A stretch of DNA of 64,000 bases from Bacteroidales bacterium (lineage in GTDB: Bacteria > Bacteroidota > Bacteroidia > Bacteroidales > Bacteroidaceae): positions 27,223 through 91,222 of the forward strand of contig JAATGU010000094.1 of the NCBI GenBank assembly GCA_015654535.1, read 5' to 3'. Under the pieces are notes generated by a model. It saw nothing but the letters and a program-made list of their open reading frames with translations. It ran no database searches and was not told the origin of the DNA. Both the position numbers and the translations under genes were made by a program. Each line of letters starts with the position of its first letter. The first letter of the stretch is position 1. This document shows, one piece after another, positions 18,201 through 27,167 of this stretch.

Positions 18201-19086
18201 CAAAATCTTCGGCAGCATAACCAGTAATGTTAGTGGTAATAATGCCTGTACCAGCATAGGCTTCTGACACGATATAATAAGTGCCCGGATCCAATGTTTT
18301 TTGTATAAATGAATGAAGAGTAGAGGTAGCGCATGCGCCGTCACCGGAATAATCATCGTTATAGGTAATGGTATTACCCGATGCATCCAGCAGGAACATA
18401 TATGTATCAATTAACGAACCACAATGCGACATAGTTACCTGCATTTTCCGATTAAGCGTGAATTTATAAAAAATATCATTGGGGCTACGCGTTGTATGCT
18501 GATTGGTGAAATTGGCTGTGTTTTGCGTATTGGAATATTCAAAACTGTTGCCATAAGTTCCAACTATAACGGGGTCTTGCATACTGTCTCCCGGCAGATA
18601 CAAAACCGTACCGGAAATCTGAGTCAAGATAACTCCGTTCTGACTGAATCCTTCCGACACAATATAGTAAGTACCGGCATCCAGCTCCTTCTTTAAATAG
18701 GAATGAAGGCTGGAACTGCAAGCTCCTGTTCCAGAATAGTCATCATTATATGTAATCAGGTTTCCCGACGCATCTAATAAACTCAGATACGTATCCGAGA
18801 GTGTCGATCCGCAATGAGATATGGTTACTTCCATTTTTTTGTTCAAGGTAAACCTGTAATACACATCATTCGGAGTACGCTTGGTATAGTCGTTGGTGAA
18901 ATTGCTTGTGTTCTGCGAATTGGAATAACTAAACGCCGAACTGAACGTGCCGACAACAATCGGATTGGATTGGGTATTCCCCGTCTGCCCATACGTATTC
19001 ACCGTAGCACAAACAAGCAGTAGCAATATGCATATAATCGGCAAAGTATAGGTTTGTTTTCGAAAATTGAGTAGTTTTATATTCAT
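12286..19086 (-). CDS. 2266-aa secreted SpvB/RHS-YD-repeat protein with zincin-like C-terminal tip
   Basis: Signal peptide; two tandem pre-peptidase-like repeats; SpvB-like [39 protein letters not shown]; FG-GAP repeats ([10 protein letters not shown]); many YD repeats; core end [10 protein letters not shown]...[11 protein letters not shown]; then [30 protein letters not shown]. Confidence 0.92.
   Translation of the reverse strand: [2266 protein letters not shown]
18201..18984 (-). repeat. tandem intragenic duplication encoding two approx. 125-aa PPC-like domains
   Basis: [24 protein letters not shown]...[17 protein letters not shown] versus [24 protein letters not shown]...[18 protein letters not shown]. 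Confidence 0.85.
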
Positions 19087-19108
19087 ACTCTTATATTTTT
19101 TGGTTATT

Positions 19109-19534
19109 TTACTTCTTAATTATTTTCCAGGTCGATACATTTTCCCCCAGATGTATTTTTAAGAGATATACACCGACTGCTTTGTCGCTTAAGTCAAATT
19201 CAATTCTTCTCTCGGAATTAATCTCTTTCTTTTCCAAAAGCCCTCCCTTTATATCATATAAGTAAAATTTTCCCGATACTTTATCAGAAACATTAATGAT
19301 TTCTACTGCAAATTGACCATCTGTGGGGTTCGGGTAGATTTTTATGATTTGTTCACCCAATTCCTCCTTAAAATATCCGGGGTCTTCTGCTTGCGCAGAC
19401 TTGGTTAGTATAATTGTTCTTTCTACACGGTTTCCCGCATTGTCGTAGGCATACACAATTTTGCTTTGCGCCTTGGCTCCAATTGCAAAAGATGCAGTAA
19501 GCAGGCAAGTCAATAGAATTTGTTTGTTAATCAT
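19109..19534 (-). CDS. secreted T9SS type A sorting-domain protein with a YD-like motif
   Basis: MINKQILLTCLLTASFAIGAKAQSKIVYAYDNAGNRVERTI...IKIYPNPTDGQFAVEI...GVYLLKIHLGENVSTWKIIKK; internal start by signal peptide. Confidence 0.8.
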   Translation of the reverse strand: MINKQILLTCLLTASFAIGAKAQSKIVYAYDNAGNRVERTIILTKSAQAEDPGYFKEELGEQIIKIYPNPTDGQFAVEIINVSDKVSGKFYLYDIKGGLLEKKEINSERRIEFDLSDKAVGVYLLKIHLGENVSTWKIIKK

Positions 19535-20021
19535 AATGTTAAACTTTTTTTTGATGAATATAGCGCTACCGTCAACATTTCGACATATAAAAAAGAATCT
19601 CAGGGAGAGTGTATTATTACTTGTTAAACTAACCACAACTCTATGATATAAATCCCTAACCATTAATTTATTATAGTCTTCCTGGGGAGTTGATTTGATA
19701 ACGATGCAAAGTTAAAGAAGAATATAGGTAAAATTATCATAAAATAGGTAACAAAACGCATTTTATATATATCTAATTATCAATATATTACAATTAAAAT
19801 AGCATTTAAAGGGTAACAAAAAAGCTTTTATCCCATATTTAGAAACTGTTTTTATTTAGTAAAAATGGTTTATCATTAGGTCGTATGAGTGGATCTTGTT
19901 ATTTCCACTTTACCTGATGTCAGATCAGCCAAGTGCTTATCAATTAAAAAAAAGTGGAATATAAGAAAGTTCGAAAGGATACAAAACAATTATACGATTT
20001 TCCGCTATAGTAAAATTCACT

Positions 20022-20058
20022 AAAAAAGGCATCCCAATATACACTGGAATGCCTTTTC
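20022..20058 (-). terminator. probable Rho-independent terminator
   Basis: aaaaaaggcatccc...ggaatgccttttcg stem-loop just after the 20078 stop codon. Confidence 0.65.
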
Positions 20059-20077
20059 GAATATTAATTAAATTCAA

Positions 20078-21736
20078 TTACTTCTTAGCATCGTTATCAC
20101 GAATCTCCACGCGACGAATCTTTCCACTAATGGTTTTAGGTAATTCATCCACAAACTCAATCAAACGAGGATATTTGTAGGGAGCTGTTACTTTCTTCAC
20201 ATGATTCTGAAGCTCTTTAGCTAACTCCTCCCCTGCTCTGTCTTTATATTCTTTTGAAAGAATGACAGTCGCTTTGACTATCTGTCCACGAATCTCGTCG
20301 GGAACACCAGTAATAGCACATTCTACCACAGCTGGGTGAGTCATCAATGCACTTTCCACTTCAAAAGGTCCTATACGATAGCCTGAACTTTTAATCACAT
20401 CATCCGCACGGCCTACAAACCATAAATAACCATCCTGATCTCTCCAAGCTAAGTCACCGGTGAAATACATATTATCATGATAAGCTTCGTTAGTCAGCTC
20501 TTCATTTCTGTAATATCTTTCACTCAGTCCCACTGGAAAACCTTTGTCCATGCGAAGTACTATTTGTCCTTGCTCTCCATCTTCGGCAGAACGTCCGTCG
20601 GGAGTAAGTAAATCAACTTCATAATTAGGACTCGGCACTCCCATACTTCCTGGTTTAGGCTCCATCCAAGGAGAAGTAAAAACCACAAGAGTAGTTTCGC
20701 TTTGTCCGTAACCTTCGCGAAGTTTGATTCCAGTTAGCTGATGGAATTGTTCATAAACCGCCGGGTTGAGAGCTTCCCCGGCAATGGTGCAATATTCCAA
20801 AGAAGAAAGATCGTATTTGGTTAAATCTTCCCGAATCAAAAAACGGAAGATAGTGGGAGGCGCACAAAGAGAGGTTATATGGTATTCGTGTATTTTTTCC
20901 AAGATGGCTGAAGGAGTGAATTTCTCATGATCGTATACAAAAACAGCCGCTCCTACAATCCACTGTCCGTAAAGTTTACCCCAAAGAGCCTTTAACCAAC
21001 CGGTATCGGCAATGGTTAAATGCAGACTTCCTTCATGAAGATTATGCCAATATTTGGCGGTGATAATATGTCCTAGTGGATAAACAAAGTTATGCGCCAC
21101 CATTTTAGGATTACCCGTTGTACCGGAAGTAAAACTAATCAGCATAATATCTTCATTATCGTTCACATGGGCAGGGCGAACAAATGGTGCCGCATTTTCT
21201 ATTCCTTTATGGAAGTCTTCCCAACCTTCGGGGATATTAGGGCCGATGGATATGCGATGCACCATTGTTGGAGATTCCGGCATAGCATCATTGATGTGAC
21301 CAAGAATTAGTTCGTCTCCATCTGCCACAATCGTCATTATATCGGCTGCATTATTACGATAGACGATATCTTTTTTCGTAAGCAAGTGAGTAGCGGGAAT
21401 AATGATTGCTCCGATCTTATGAAGAGCGATAATAGTCAACCAAAACTCATATCTACGTTTGAGAATCACCATTACTTTATCGTCTTTTTTAATTCCCAAC
21501 GAAAGGAAGTAAGAAGCCGTTTTGTCCGTCAACTTTTTCATCTCAGCAAAAGTAAAACGACGGCAATCACCTTGATCATTGGTCCATAACAAAGCCAATT
21601 TATCAGGTTGTTCGGCAGCCCAAACGTCTACCACATCATAAGCAAAGTTAAAGTTCGCAGGTACTTTTAACTTATAATTCTTCTCAAAGTCTTCCTGTGA
21701 AGTAAACTCTGTTTTTTCTAAAAATCTTTCAATCAT
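20078..21736 (-). CDS. AMP-binding acyl-CoA synthetase
   Basis: ISFTSGTTGNPKMVAHNF, LREGYGQSETT, YFTGDLAWRDQDGYLWFVGRADDVIKSSGYRIGPFEVE, LPKTISGKIRR. Confidence 0.92.
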   Translation of the reverse strand: MIERFLEKTEFTSQEDFEKNYKLKVPANFNFAYDVVDVWAAEQPDKLALLWTNDQGDCRRFTFAEMKKLTDKTASYFLSLGIKKDDKVMVILKRRYEFWLTIIALHKIGAIIIPATHLLTKKDIVYRNNAADIMTIVADGDELILGHINDAMPESPTMVHRISIGPNIPEGWEDFHKGIENAAPFVRPAHVNDNEDIMLISFTSGTTGNPKMVAHNFVYPLGHIITAKYWHNLHEGSLHLTIADTGWLKALWGKLYGQWIVGAAVFVYDHEKFTPSAILEKIHEYHITSLCAPPTIFRFLIREDLTKYDLSSLEYCTIAGEALNPAVYEQFHQLTGIKLREGYGQSETTLVVFTSPWMEPKPGSMGVPSPNYEVDLLTPDGRSAEDGEQGQIVLRMDKGFPVGLSERYYRNEELTNEAYHDNMYFTGDLAWRDQDGYLWFVGRADDVIKSSGYRIGPFEVESALMTHPAVVECAITGVPDEIRGQIVKATVILSKEYKDRAGEELAKELQNHVKKVTAPYKYPRLIEFVDELPKTISGKIRRVEIRDNDAKK

Positions 21737-21792
21737 AATTTTAATTGATTATTCGTTGGTATACCGGTCTATTTATAAATAAATGACATCAT

Positions 21793-22347
21793 TTAGACAA
21801 TGACTGCCAAGAATTTAACCGATTTACCATCCAGTGCTTTCATTCCATGAGGCTGTTTTGAATCAAAATAGATACTATCACCTTCATTTAATATCAGTTC
21901 CTTTCCATTGATATTCATCAACATACGACCTGAAATAACAATATTAAATTCTTGTCCGGTGTGTGAATTATAATGTAGCGGAGCACTGTCATCTTTTGGT
22001 TCCACCGTTACAATAAAAGGATCCGCCTTGCGGTTCATAAAGCCAGCTGCCAAAGACTGATATTTATATGCTTTTGTACGTTCAATAGAAGTACCCATTC
22101 CAGAGCGGGTGAGGAAATAAGAACTCATTTTAGGTTCTTCACCAAACATCAACGCATCCATTTCCACTCCATATTTTCGGGCAATTTTTTGTAACATGCT
22201 TACAGAGATATCAGCATTTCCACTTTCTGCATGACGATACTCTTCGACAGAAAATTCACAAGCTTTGGCAACATCTTCCGCTGTCAGTTCAAGCACTTCA
22301 CGCAAGCCGCGCAAACGTTCCGCAATTTGTTTTATTTGTTCATTCAT
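21793..22347 (-). CDS. XRE-family regulator with C-terminal cupin domain
   Basis: N-terminal HTH (LRGLREVLELTAEDVAKACEFSVEEYRHAESG); cupin (HYNSHTGQEFNIVISGRMLMNINGKELILNEGDSIYFDSKQPHGMKAL). Confidence 0.9.
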   Translation of the reverse strand: MNEQIKQIAERLRGLREVLELTAEDVAKACEFSVEEYRHAESGNADISVSMLQKIARKYGVEMDALMFGEEPKMSSYFLTRSGMGTSIERTKAYKYQSLAAGFMNRKADPFIVTVEPKDDSAPLHYNSHTGQEFNIVISGRMLMNINGKELILNEGDSIYFDSKQPHGMKALDGKSVKFLAVIV

Positions 22348-22358
22348 AATTGTAAATA

Positions 22359-23132
22359 TTATCTGCTTGCTTTCATTGCCCGAATAATTGCCGAGCTGAA
22401 ACCAGCATGTTCAAGTTCATTCAAGCCTTTAATAGTGATACCACCCGGAGTCGTTACTTTATCTATTTCAATGGCAGGATGAGTATCATTCTGTAACAAC
22501 AATTCGGCAGCTCCCTTTACTGATTGAGCGACCATTTTTTGAGCATCTTTAGGATAAATTCCCATTTCTACTCCTGCTTCAACCGCAGCATGGATATATT
22601 TCAGCACATAAGCAATGCCACAAGAAGTAAGTGCGGTTGCAGCAGTCATTTGGGATTCAGGAATTTTCATTGCCAATCCCATCTCATTAAATAGGTCAAG
22701 CAATAGTTGTTCCTGTTCTTTAGATGCGTTGTGAGAGGCTATTAAGGTAGTACTTTCAAGAAGAGAAATAGCAGTATTGGGGATTACCCGGAAAATAGTG
22801 GCAGATTCGCCGAGGATATTACAATAGTCGGCAAAAGTGATGCCAGAAGCAACCGAAACAATCATCTGCTTCTTTATATCAATTCTGATATCCTCCAACA
22901 CAGACTTTATAAGCCAAGGTTTAACAGCTAAAACAATGGCATCAACATTGTCTATTGCCGCCTGATTGCTATTTGTGACATTGAGCTCAGGATTAAATGC
23001 TTTCAAAGCATCTAGTTTACCATCGGTTGGGTTGGCTACTGTAATATCTGATGCATTAATCTTAGTTCCTTTTGCCAGTCCACGGGCAATAGCACCACCC
23101 ATATTACCAGCTCCTATAATTGCTATTTTCAT
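22359..23132 (-). CDS. proC: pyrroline-5-carboxylate reductase
   Basis: IAIIGAGNMGGAIARGL ... TALTSCGIAYVLKYIHAAVEAGVEMG ... VTTPGGITIKGLNELE. Confidence 0.92.
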   Translation of the reverse strand: MKIAIIGAGNMGGAIARGLAKGTKINASDITVANPTDGKLDALKAFNPELNVTNSNQAAIDNVDAIVLAVKPWLIKSVLEDIRIDIKKQMIVSVASGITFADYCNILGESATIFRVIPNTAISLLESTTLIASHNASKEQEQLLLDLFNEMGLAMKIPESQMTAATALTSCGIAYVLKYIHAAVEAGVEMGIYPKDAQKMVAQSVKGAAELLLQNDTHPAIEIDKVTTPGGITIKGLNELEHAGFSSAIIRAMKASR

Positions 23133-23199
23133 CTCTTCTTAAGTTTAACCTTTCAAGTTATATGCGGCAAAGATAAAGGTAAATAAACAGATAATGCCC

Positions 23200-24324
23200 T
23201 TATAAAAGAACTTTTTTCAGTCTGAGTATAAATTCATCAGCCTCAGCCATAGTGAGACAAAGGGGAGGAAGAAGTCGAATCACATGAGTGCCGCTCACTC
23301 CGGTAAATACTTTTTGCTCAAAAAGAAGTCGGCTTCGAATTTCTTTAATCGGTTCGGCAAACTCCATACCAATCATCAATCCCTCTCCTCGAAGTTCTTT
23401 AATCTGAGGAAATTGCTTCAATTCATTCATTAGATGAGCACCAACTTTTGCCGCATTCTCTATTAAATGTTCTTCCTGCATTACGTCCAGCACAGCAAGC
23501 GCTGCTGAACAAGCAAGATGATTTCCTCCAAAGGTGGTGCCAAGCATTCCATAAACAGGGATAAACATCGGGCTAATCAAAACTCCCGCCATTGGGAAAC
23601 CATTGCCAATGCCTTTAGCCACGGTGATAATATCGGGACGAATGCCCGCATATTGGTGAGCAAAGAACTTTCCACTACGTCCGTAACCTGACTGAATTTC
23701 ATCAAGAATAAGAATTGTGCCGGTTTGAGTACAGGCCTCACGAAGTTCCTGCATAAATTTATTATCAGGAATCTTAATGCCTCCTACTCCCTGAATTCCT
23801 TCAATAATAACCGCGCATACATCTCCTTTTTCTAACTCAGTGCGTACGCCATCAATATCATTGAGAGCCAGATAAGTAACATCAATAGACGCATTTATCG
23901 GAGCAATGATCTTAGGATTATCCGTTACCCGTACAGCTGCGGAAGTTCGGCCATGAAAACTCTTTAAGAAAGAGACCATCCGCTTACGTCCATTATGAAA
24001 AGACGCAAGTTTTAAAGCGTTCTCATTTGCTTCCGCTCCGGTGTTTATAAGAAATAGCGAATAATCCTTGTAACCGGACATTTCACCTAAACGTTCTGCC
24101 ACCTGTTGCTGTAACTTATTGACCACCGAGTTTGAGTAAAAGCCCAGTTGAGAGAGTTGATGATTGATCATCTCCACATAATGAGGATGGGAATGACCAA
24201 TAGAAATCACCGCGTGACCACCATAAAGGTCTAAATATTCATTCCCTTTATCATCCCATACTTTGCATCCTTTTCCTTTTACGACATTTATATCGAATAA
24301 AGGATATACATCAAATAGTTTCAT
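23200..24324 (-). CDS. argD: acetylornithine-type aminotransferase
   Basis: Class III aminotransferase motifs (LFLINTGAEANENALKLA, LILDEIQSGYGRSGKFFAHQ, TVAKGIGNGFPMAGVL); arg cluster context. Confidence 0.9.
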   Translation of the reverse strand: MKLFDVYPLFDINVVKGKGCKVWDDKGNEYLDLYGGHAVISIGHSHPHYVEMINHQLSQLGFYSNSVVNKLQQQVAERLGEMSGYKDYSLFLINTGAEANENALKLASFHNGRKRMVSFLKSFHGRTSAAVRVTDNPKIIAPINASIDVTYLALNDIDGVRTELEKGDVCAVIIEGIQGVGGIKIPDNKFMQELREACTQTGTILILDEIQSGYGRSGKFFAHQYAGIRPDIITVAKGIGNGFPMAGVLISPMFIPVYGMLGTTFGGNHLACSAALAVLDVMQEEHLIENAAKVGAHLMNELKQFPQIKELRGEGLMIGMEFAEPIKEIRSRLLFEQKVFTGVSGTHVIRLLPPLCLTMAEADEFILRLKKVLL

Positions 24325-24341
24325 TTCTTTTGTTGGTTGTT

Positions 24342-25310
24342 TTAAAAGGCACTCGGTTTTAATCTCAGCCCCATCGTTTCTTCCAGTCCAAACATTAAAT
24401 TCATGTTATGAACAGCTTGGCCAGAAGCTCCTTTTAATAAATTGTCTATACATGAAACGACAAGTAACTTATCACCATGTTTCTCAAGATGAATCAAACA
24501 TTTGTTTGTATTCACTACCTGCTTTAAGTCAATATTGGCATCCACAATATGTACAAAAACCTCTTTTGCATAAAATTCTGTATACATTCGTTTAGCTTCA
24601 TCCAAAGATATTTTAGTTTTAATAACCAAAGTAGCAAAGATGCCACGGGGGAAGTCACCTCTATAAGGAATAAAATCTATTTCCACTTCAAAATTCTTTT
24701 GCAGCTGCTTTAAAGACTGCTTAATCTCTGGTACATGCTGATGAGAGAATGGTTTGTAAATAGAAATATTATTATTCCGCCAGCTAAAATGAGACGCTGC
24801 TCCCGGTTTTACCCCTGCTCCTGTAGACCCAGTGATTGCATTGACAAATACATCGTCATTGAGTAGTTGGTGTTCTGCCAAAGGCAATAGTCCCAGCTGA
24901 ATGCATGTGGCAAAACATCCCGGATTTGCCACATATTTACTCTGGCAAATATTATAATGATTGAGCTCTGGAAGACCATAAACAAATTCATGTTCATTGG
25001 AAGTAATCCGATAATCCATTGAAAGGTCAATGATCCTGAGATTCTCCGGCAAGGAATGGCTCTCCATAAACTTCTTTGTATCCCCATGAGCCGTGCAGAA
25101 ATAAAGCAAGTCAATTTGGTTGAGAGGTAGTTCATCCGTAAAGGTTAAATCCGTTTCGCCATAAAGTCCTTCGTGTATATCTGCTATTTTATTCCCCGCG
25201 TTGCTGATACTGTTAACAAAGACAATCTCGGCTTCAGGATGATTAATCAACAAACGAATTAACTCTCCGGCCGCATAGCCTGCTCCACCTATTATTCCTA
25301 CTTTAATCAT
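24342..25310 (-). CDS. argC: N-acetyl-gamma-glutamyl-phosphate reductase
   Basis: KVGIIGGAGYAAGELIRLL, YVANPGCFATCIQLGLLPL. Confidence 0.93.
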   Translation of the reverse strand: MIKVGIIGGAGYAAGELIRLLINHPEAEIVFVNSISNAGNKIADIHEGLYGETDLTFTDELPLNQIDLLYFCTAHGDTKKFMESHSLPENLRIIDLSMDYRITSNEHEFVYGLPELNHYNICQSKYVANPGCFATCIQLGLLPLAEHQLLNDDVFVNAITGSTGAGVKPGAASHFSWRNNNISIYKPFSHQHVPEIKQSLKQLQKNFEVEIDFIPYRGDFPRGIFATLVIKTKISLDEAKRMYTEFYAKEVFVHIVDANIDLKQVVNTNKCLIHLEKHGDKLLVVSCIDNLLKGASGQAVHNMNLMFGLEETMGLRLKPSAF

Positions 25311-25325
25311 AGCGTCTTTACTTTC

Positions 25326-26525
25326 TTATTTCCCGTTTTTCTTTTGATTTGCAAAATAGACTCTCAATGGATTAGACAGTATTTTGGTAAATCCTTTCGC
25401 ATCATCCGCAGTCCATCCTTTGTTCACTTCGCCATAATCGCCAAAGTCGGTCTTCACTAAATCAAATGAAGATTCCACCCCAACCAAGGTATAGCTATAA
25501 GGGCGAAGAATCACGCTGACCGTACCAGTCACATTGCGTTGGCTACTCTCTAGCATCGCTTCGCAATCACGCATTACTGGTTCCAGGTATTGAGCTTCGT
25601 GAAGGAACATTCCATACCAAGTCCCTATCTGATCTTTCCAATATTGTTGCCATTTACTCAATGTATGTTTTTCCAACATCTTGTGAGCATTGATGATAAG
25701 AAGGGGGGCGGCAGCTTCAAAGCCAACGCGGCCTTTTATACCAATAATGGTATCGCCAATATGCATATCACGACCAATTCCAAATTTTGATCCTATCTCT
25801 TCCACTTTATTAATAGCAAGAACTTTGTCCGCAAAGACTTCTCCATTTACGGCATGTAGCTGCCCTTCCACGAATTCCAATTTCAACGTTTCCGTTCCTT
25901 TAGCGGTAACCTGAGAAGGGTAAGCTTCTTCGGGAAGAGTTTGTTCTGATTTCAAGGTTTCTTTTCCACCTATTGAAGTTCCCCAAAGACCTTTGTTAAT
26001 AGAATATTCAAGTTTTTTGAAGTCAGCTTCAATGCCGTGCTTTCTAAGATAATTTATCTCATAATCACGAGTCAGATTCAAGTCACGGGTAGGAGTCAGA
26101 ATCTTTATCTCGGGAGCCAATACATCAAAGGTAAGGTCAAAACGAATTTGATCATTGCCGGCACCAGTACTTCCGTGAGCCACACAATCCGCCTTAATAT
26201 CCTTGGCATAATTAATAATCGCTATTGCTTGGAAAATGCGCTCGGAACTAACAGAAATAGGATAAGTTCCATTACGCAATACATTTCCAAAGACCATGTA
26301 TTTAATACTCTTTTCGTAATATTCCTGAGTAACGTCAAGGGTAACATGTTTCACTGCACCCAACTTATATGCCTTTGTCTCGATGACCTTCAATTCTTCC
26401 GGGCTAAATCCACCGGTATTGGCCACTGCTGTATACACATCGTATCCTTTTTCTTCTGACAAATACTTTGCGCAGAATGAGGTATCTAACCCTCCACTAA
26501 ACGCTAAAACTACTTTTTCCTTCAT
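25326..26525 (-). CDS. argG: argininosuccinate synthase
   Basis: MKEKVVLAFSGGLDTSFCAKYLSEEKGYDVYTAVANTGG, HGSTGAGNDQIRFDLTF; internal start chosen. Confidence 0.95.
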   Translation of the reverse strand: MKEKVVLAFSGGLDTSFCAKYLSEEKGYDVYTAVANTGGFSPEELKVIETKAYKLGAVKHVTLDVTQEYYEKSIKYMVFGNVLRNGTYPISVSSERIFQAIAIINYAKDIKADCVAHGSTGAGNDQIRFDLTFDVLAPEIKILTPTRDLNLTRDYEINYLRKHGIEADFKKLEYSINKGLWGTSIGGKETLKSEQTLPEEAYPSQVTAKGTETLKLEFVEGQLHAVNGEVFADKVLAINKVEEIGSKFGIGRDMHIGDTIIGIKGRVGFEAAAPLLIINAHKMLEKHTLSKWQQYWKDQIGTWYGMFLHEAQYLEPVMRDCEAMLESSQRNVTGTVSVILRPYSYTLVGVESSFDLVKTDFGDYGEVNKGWTADDAKGFTKILSNPLRVYFANQKKNGK

Positions 26526-26544
26526 CTCTATCTTATTTTTAACC

Positions 26545-27123
26545 TTACTCTTTATTCGTCTGTTCTTCCTTTGAATGATCTTCCAAATGTTTGTGAGGAT
26601 CATAAAGCATAGCCGTACACAGACATTTTGTTCCTCCGGTTCTTTGAAGAATATCATAATTCACACAGCTTTGACAACCTTTCCAAAAAGATTCATCAGT
26701 GGTCAACTCAGAAAAGGTAACAGGCACATATCCTAATTCGGAATTTATCTTCATTACGGCAAGTCCAGTAGTCAAGCCAAAAATCTTTGCTTCAGGAAAA
26801 CGTTCGCGGGAAAGTTCAAAGGCCCGACGCTTAATCTTCTTTGCTAAACCTTTACCACGGAATTTGTCGACCACAATAAGTCCTGAATTAGCGACAAACT
26901 GCTTATTACTCCAAGTCTCAATATAGCAAAATCCTGCAAACTCATCTCCACAAAGCGCGATAATCGCTTTTCCTTCAATCATTTTTTGTTTAACATATTC
27001 TGGTGATCGCTTTGCAATACCTGTTCCGCGAATTTTTGCAGCGACCTCTATTGTAGTTAAAATAATGTCAACGTATGGAATGTGATTCTCGTTGGCAACA
27101 AGAATTTCAATATTACTTTCCAT
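26545..27123 (-). CDS. GNAT N-acetyltransferase (arginine cluster)
   Basis: GLIVVDKFRGKGLAKKIKRRAFELSRERFPEAKIFGLTTG; between argR and argG. Confidence 0.8.
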   Translation of the reverse strand: MESNIEILVANENHIPYVDIILTTIEVAAKIRGTGIAKRSPEYVKQKMIEGKAIIALCGDEFAGFCYIETWSNKQFVANSGLIVVDKFRGKGLAKKIKRRAFELSRERFPEAKIFGLTTGLAVMKINSELGYVPVTFSELTTDESFWKGCQSCVNYDILQRTGGTKCLCTAMLYDPHKHLEDHSKEEQTNKE

Positions 27124-27167
27124 TTTTACTTAATTAATAATGTTAAGTTTAAGTTATTATTTGTTGG

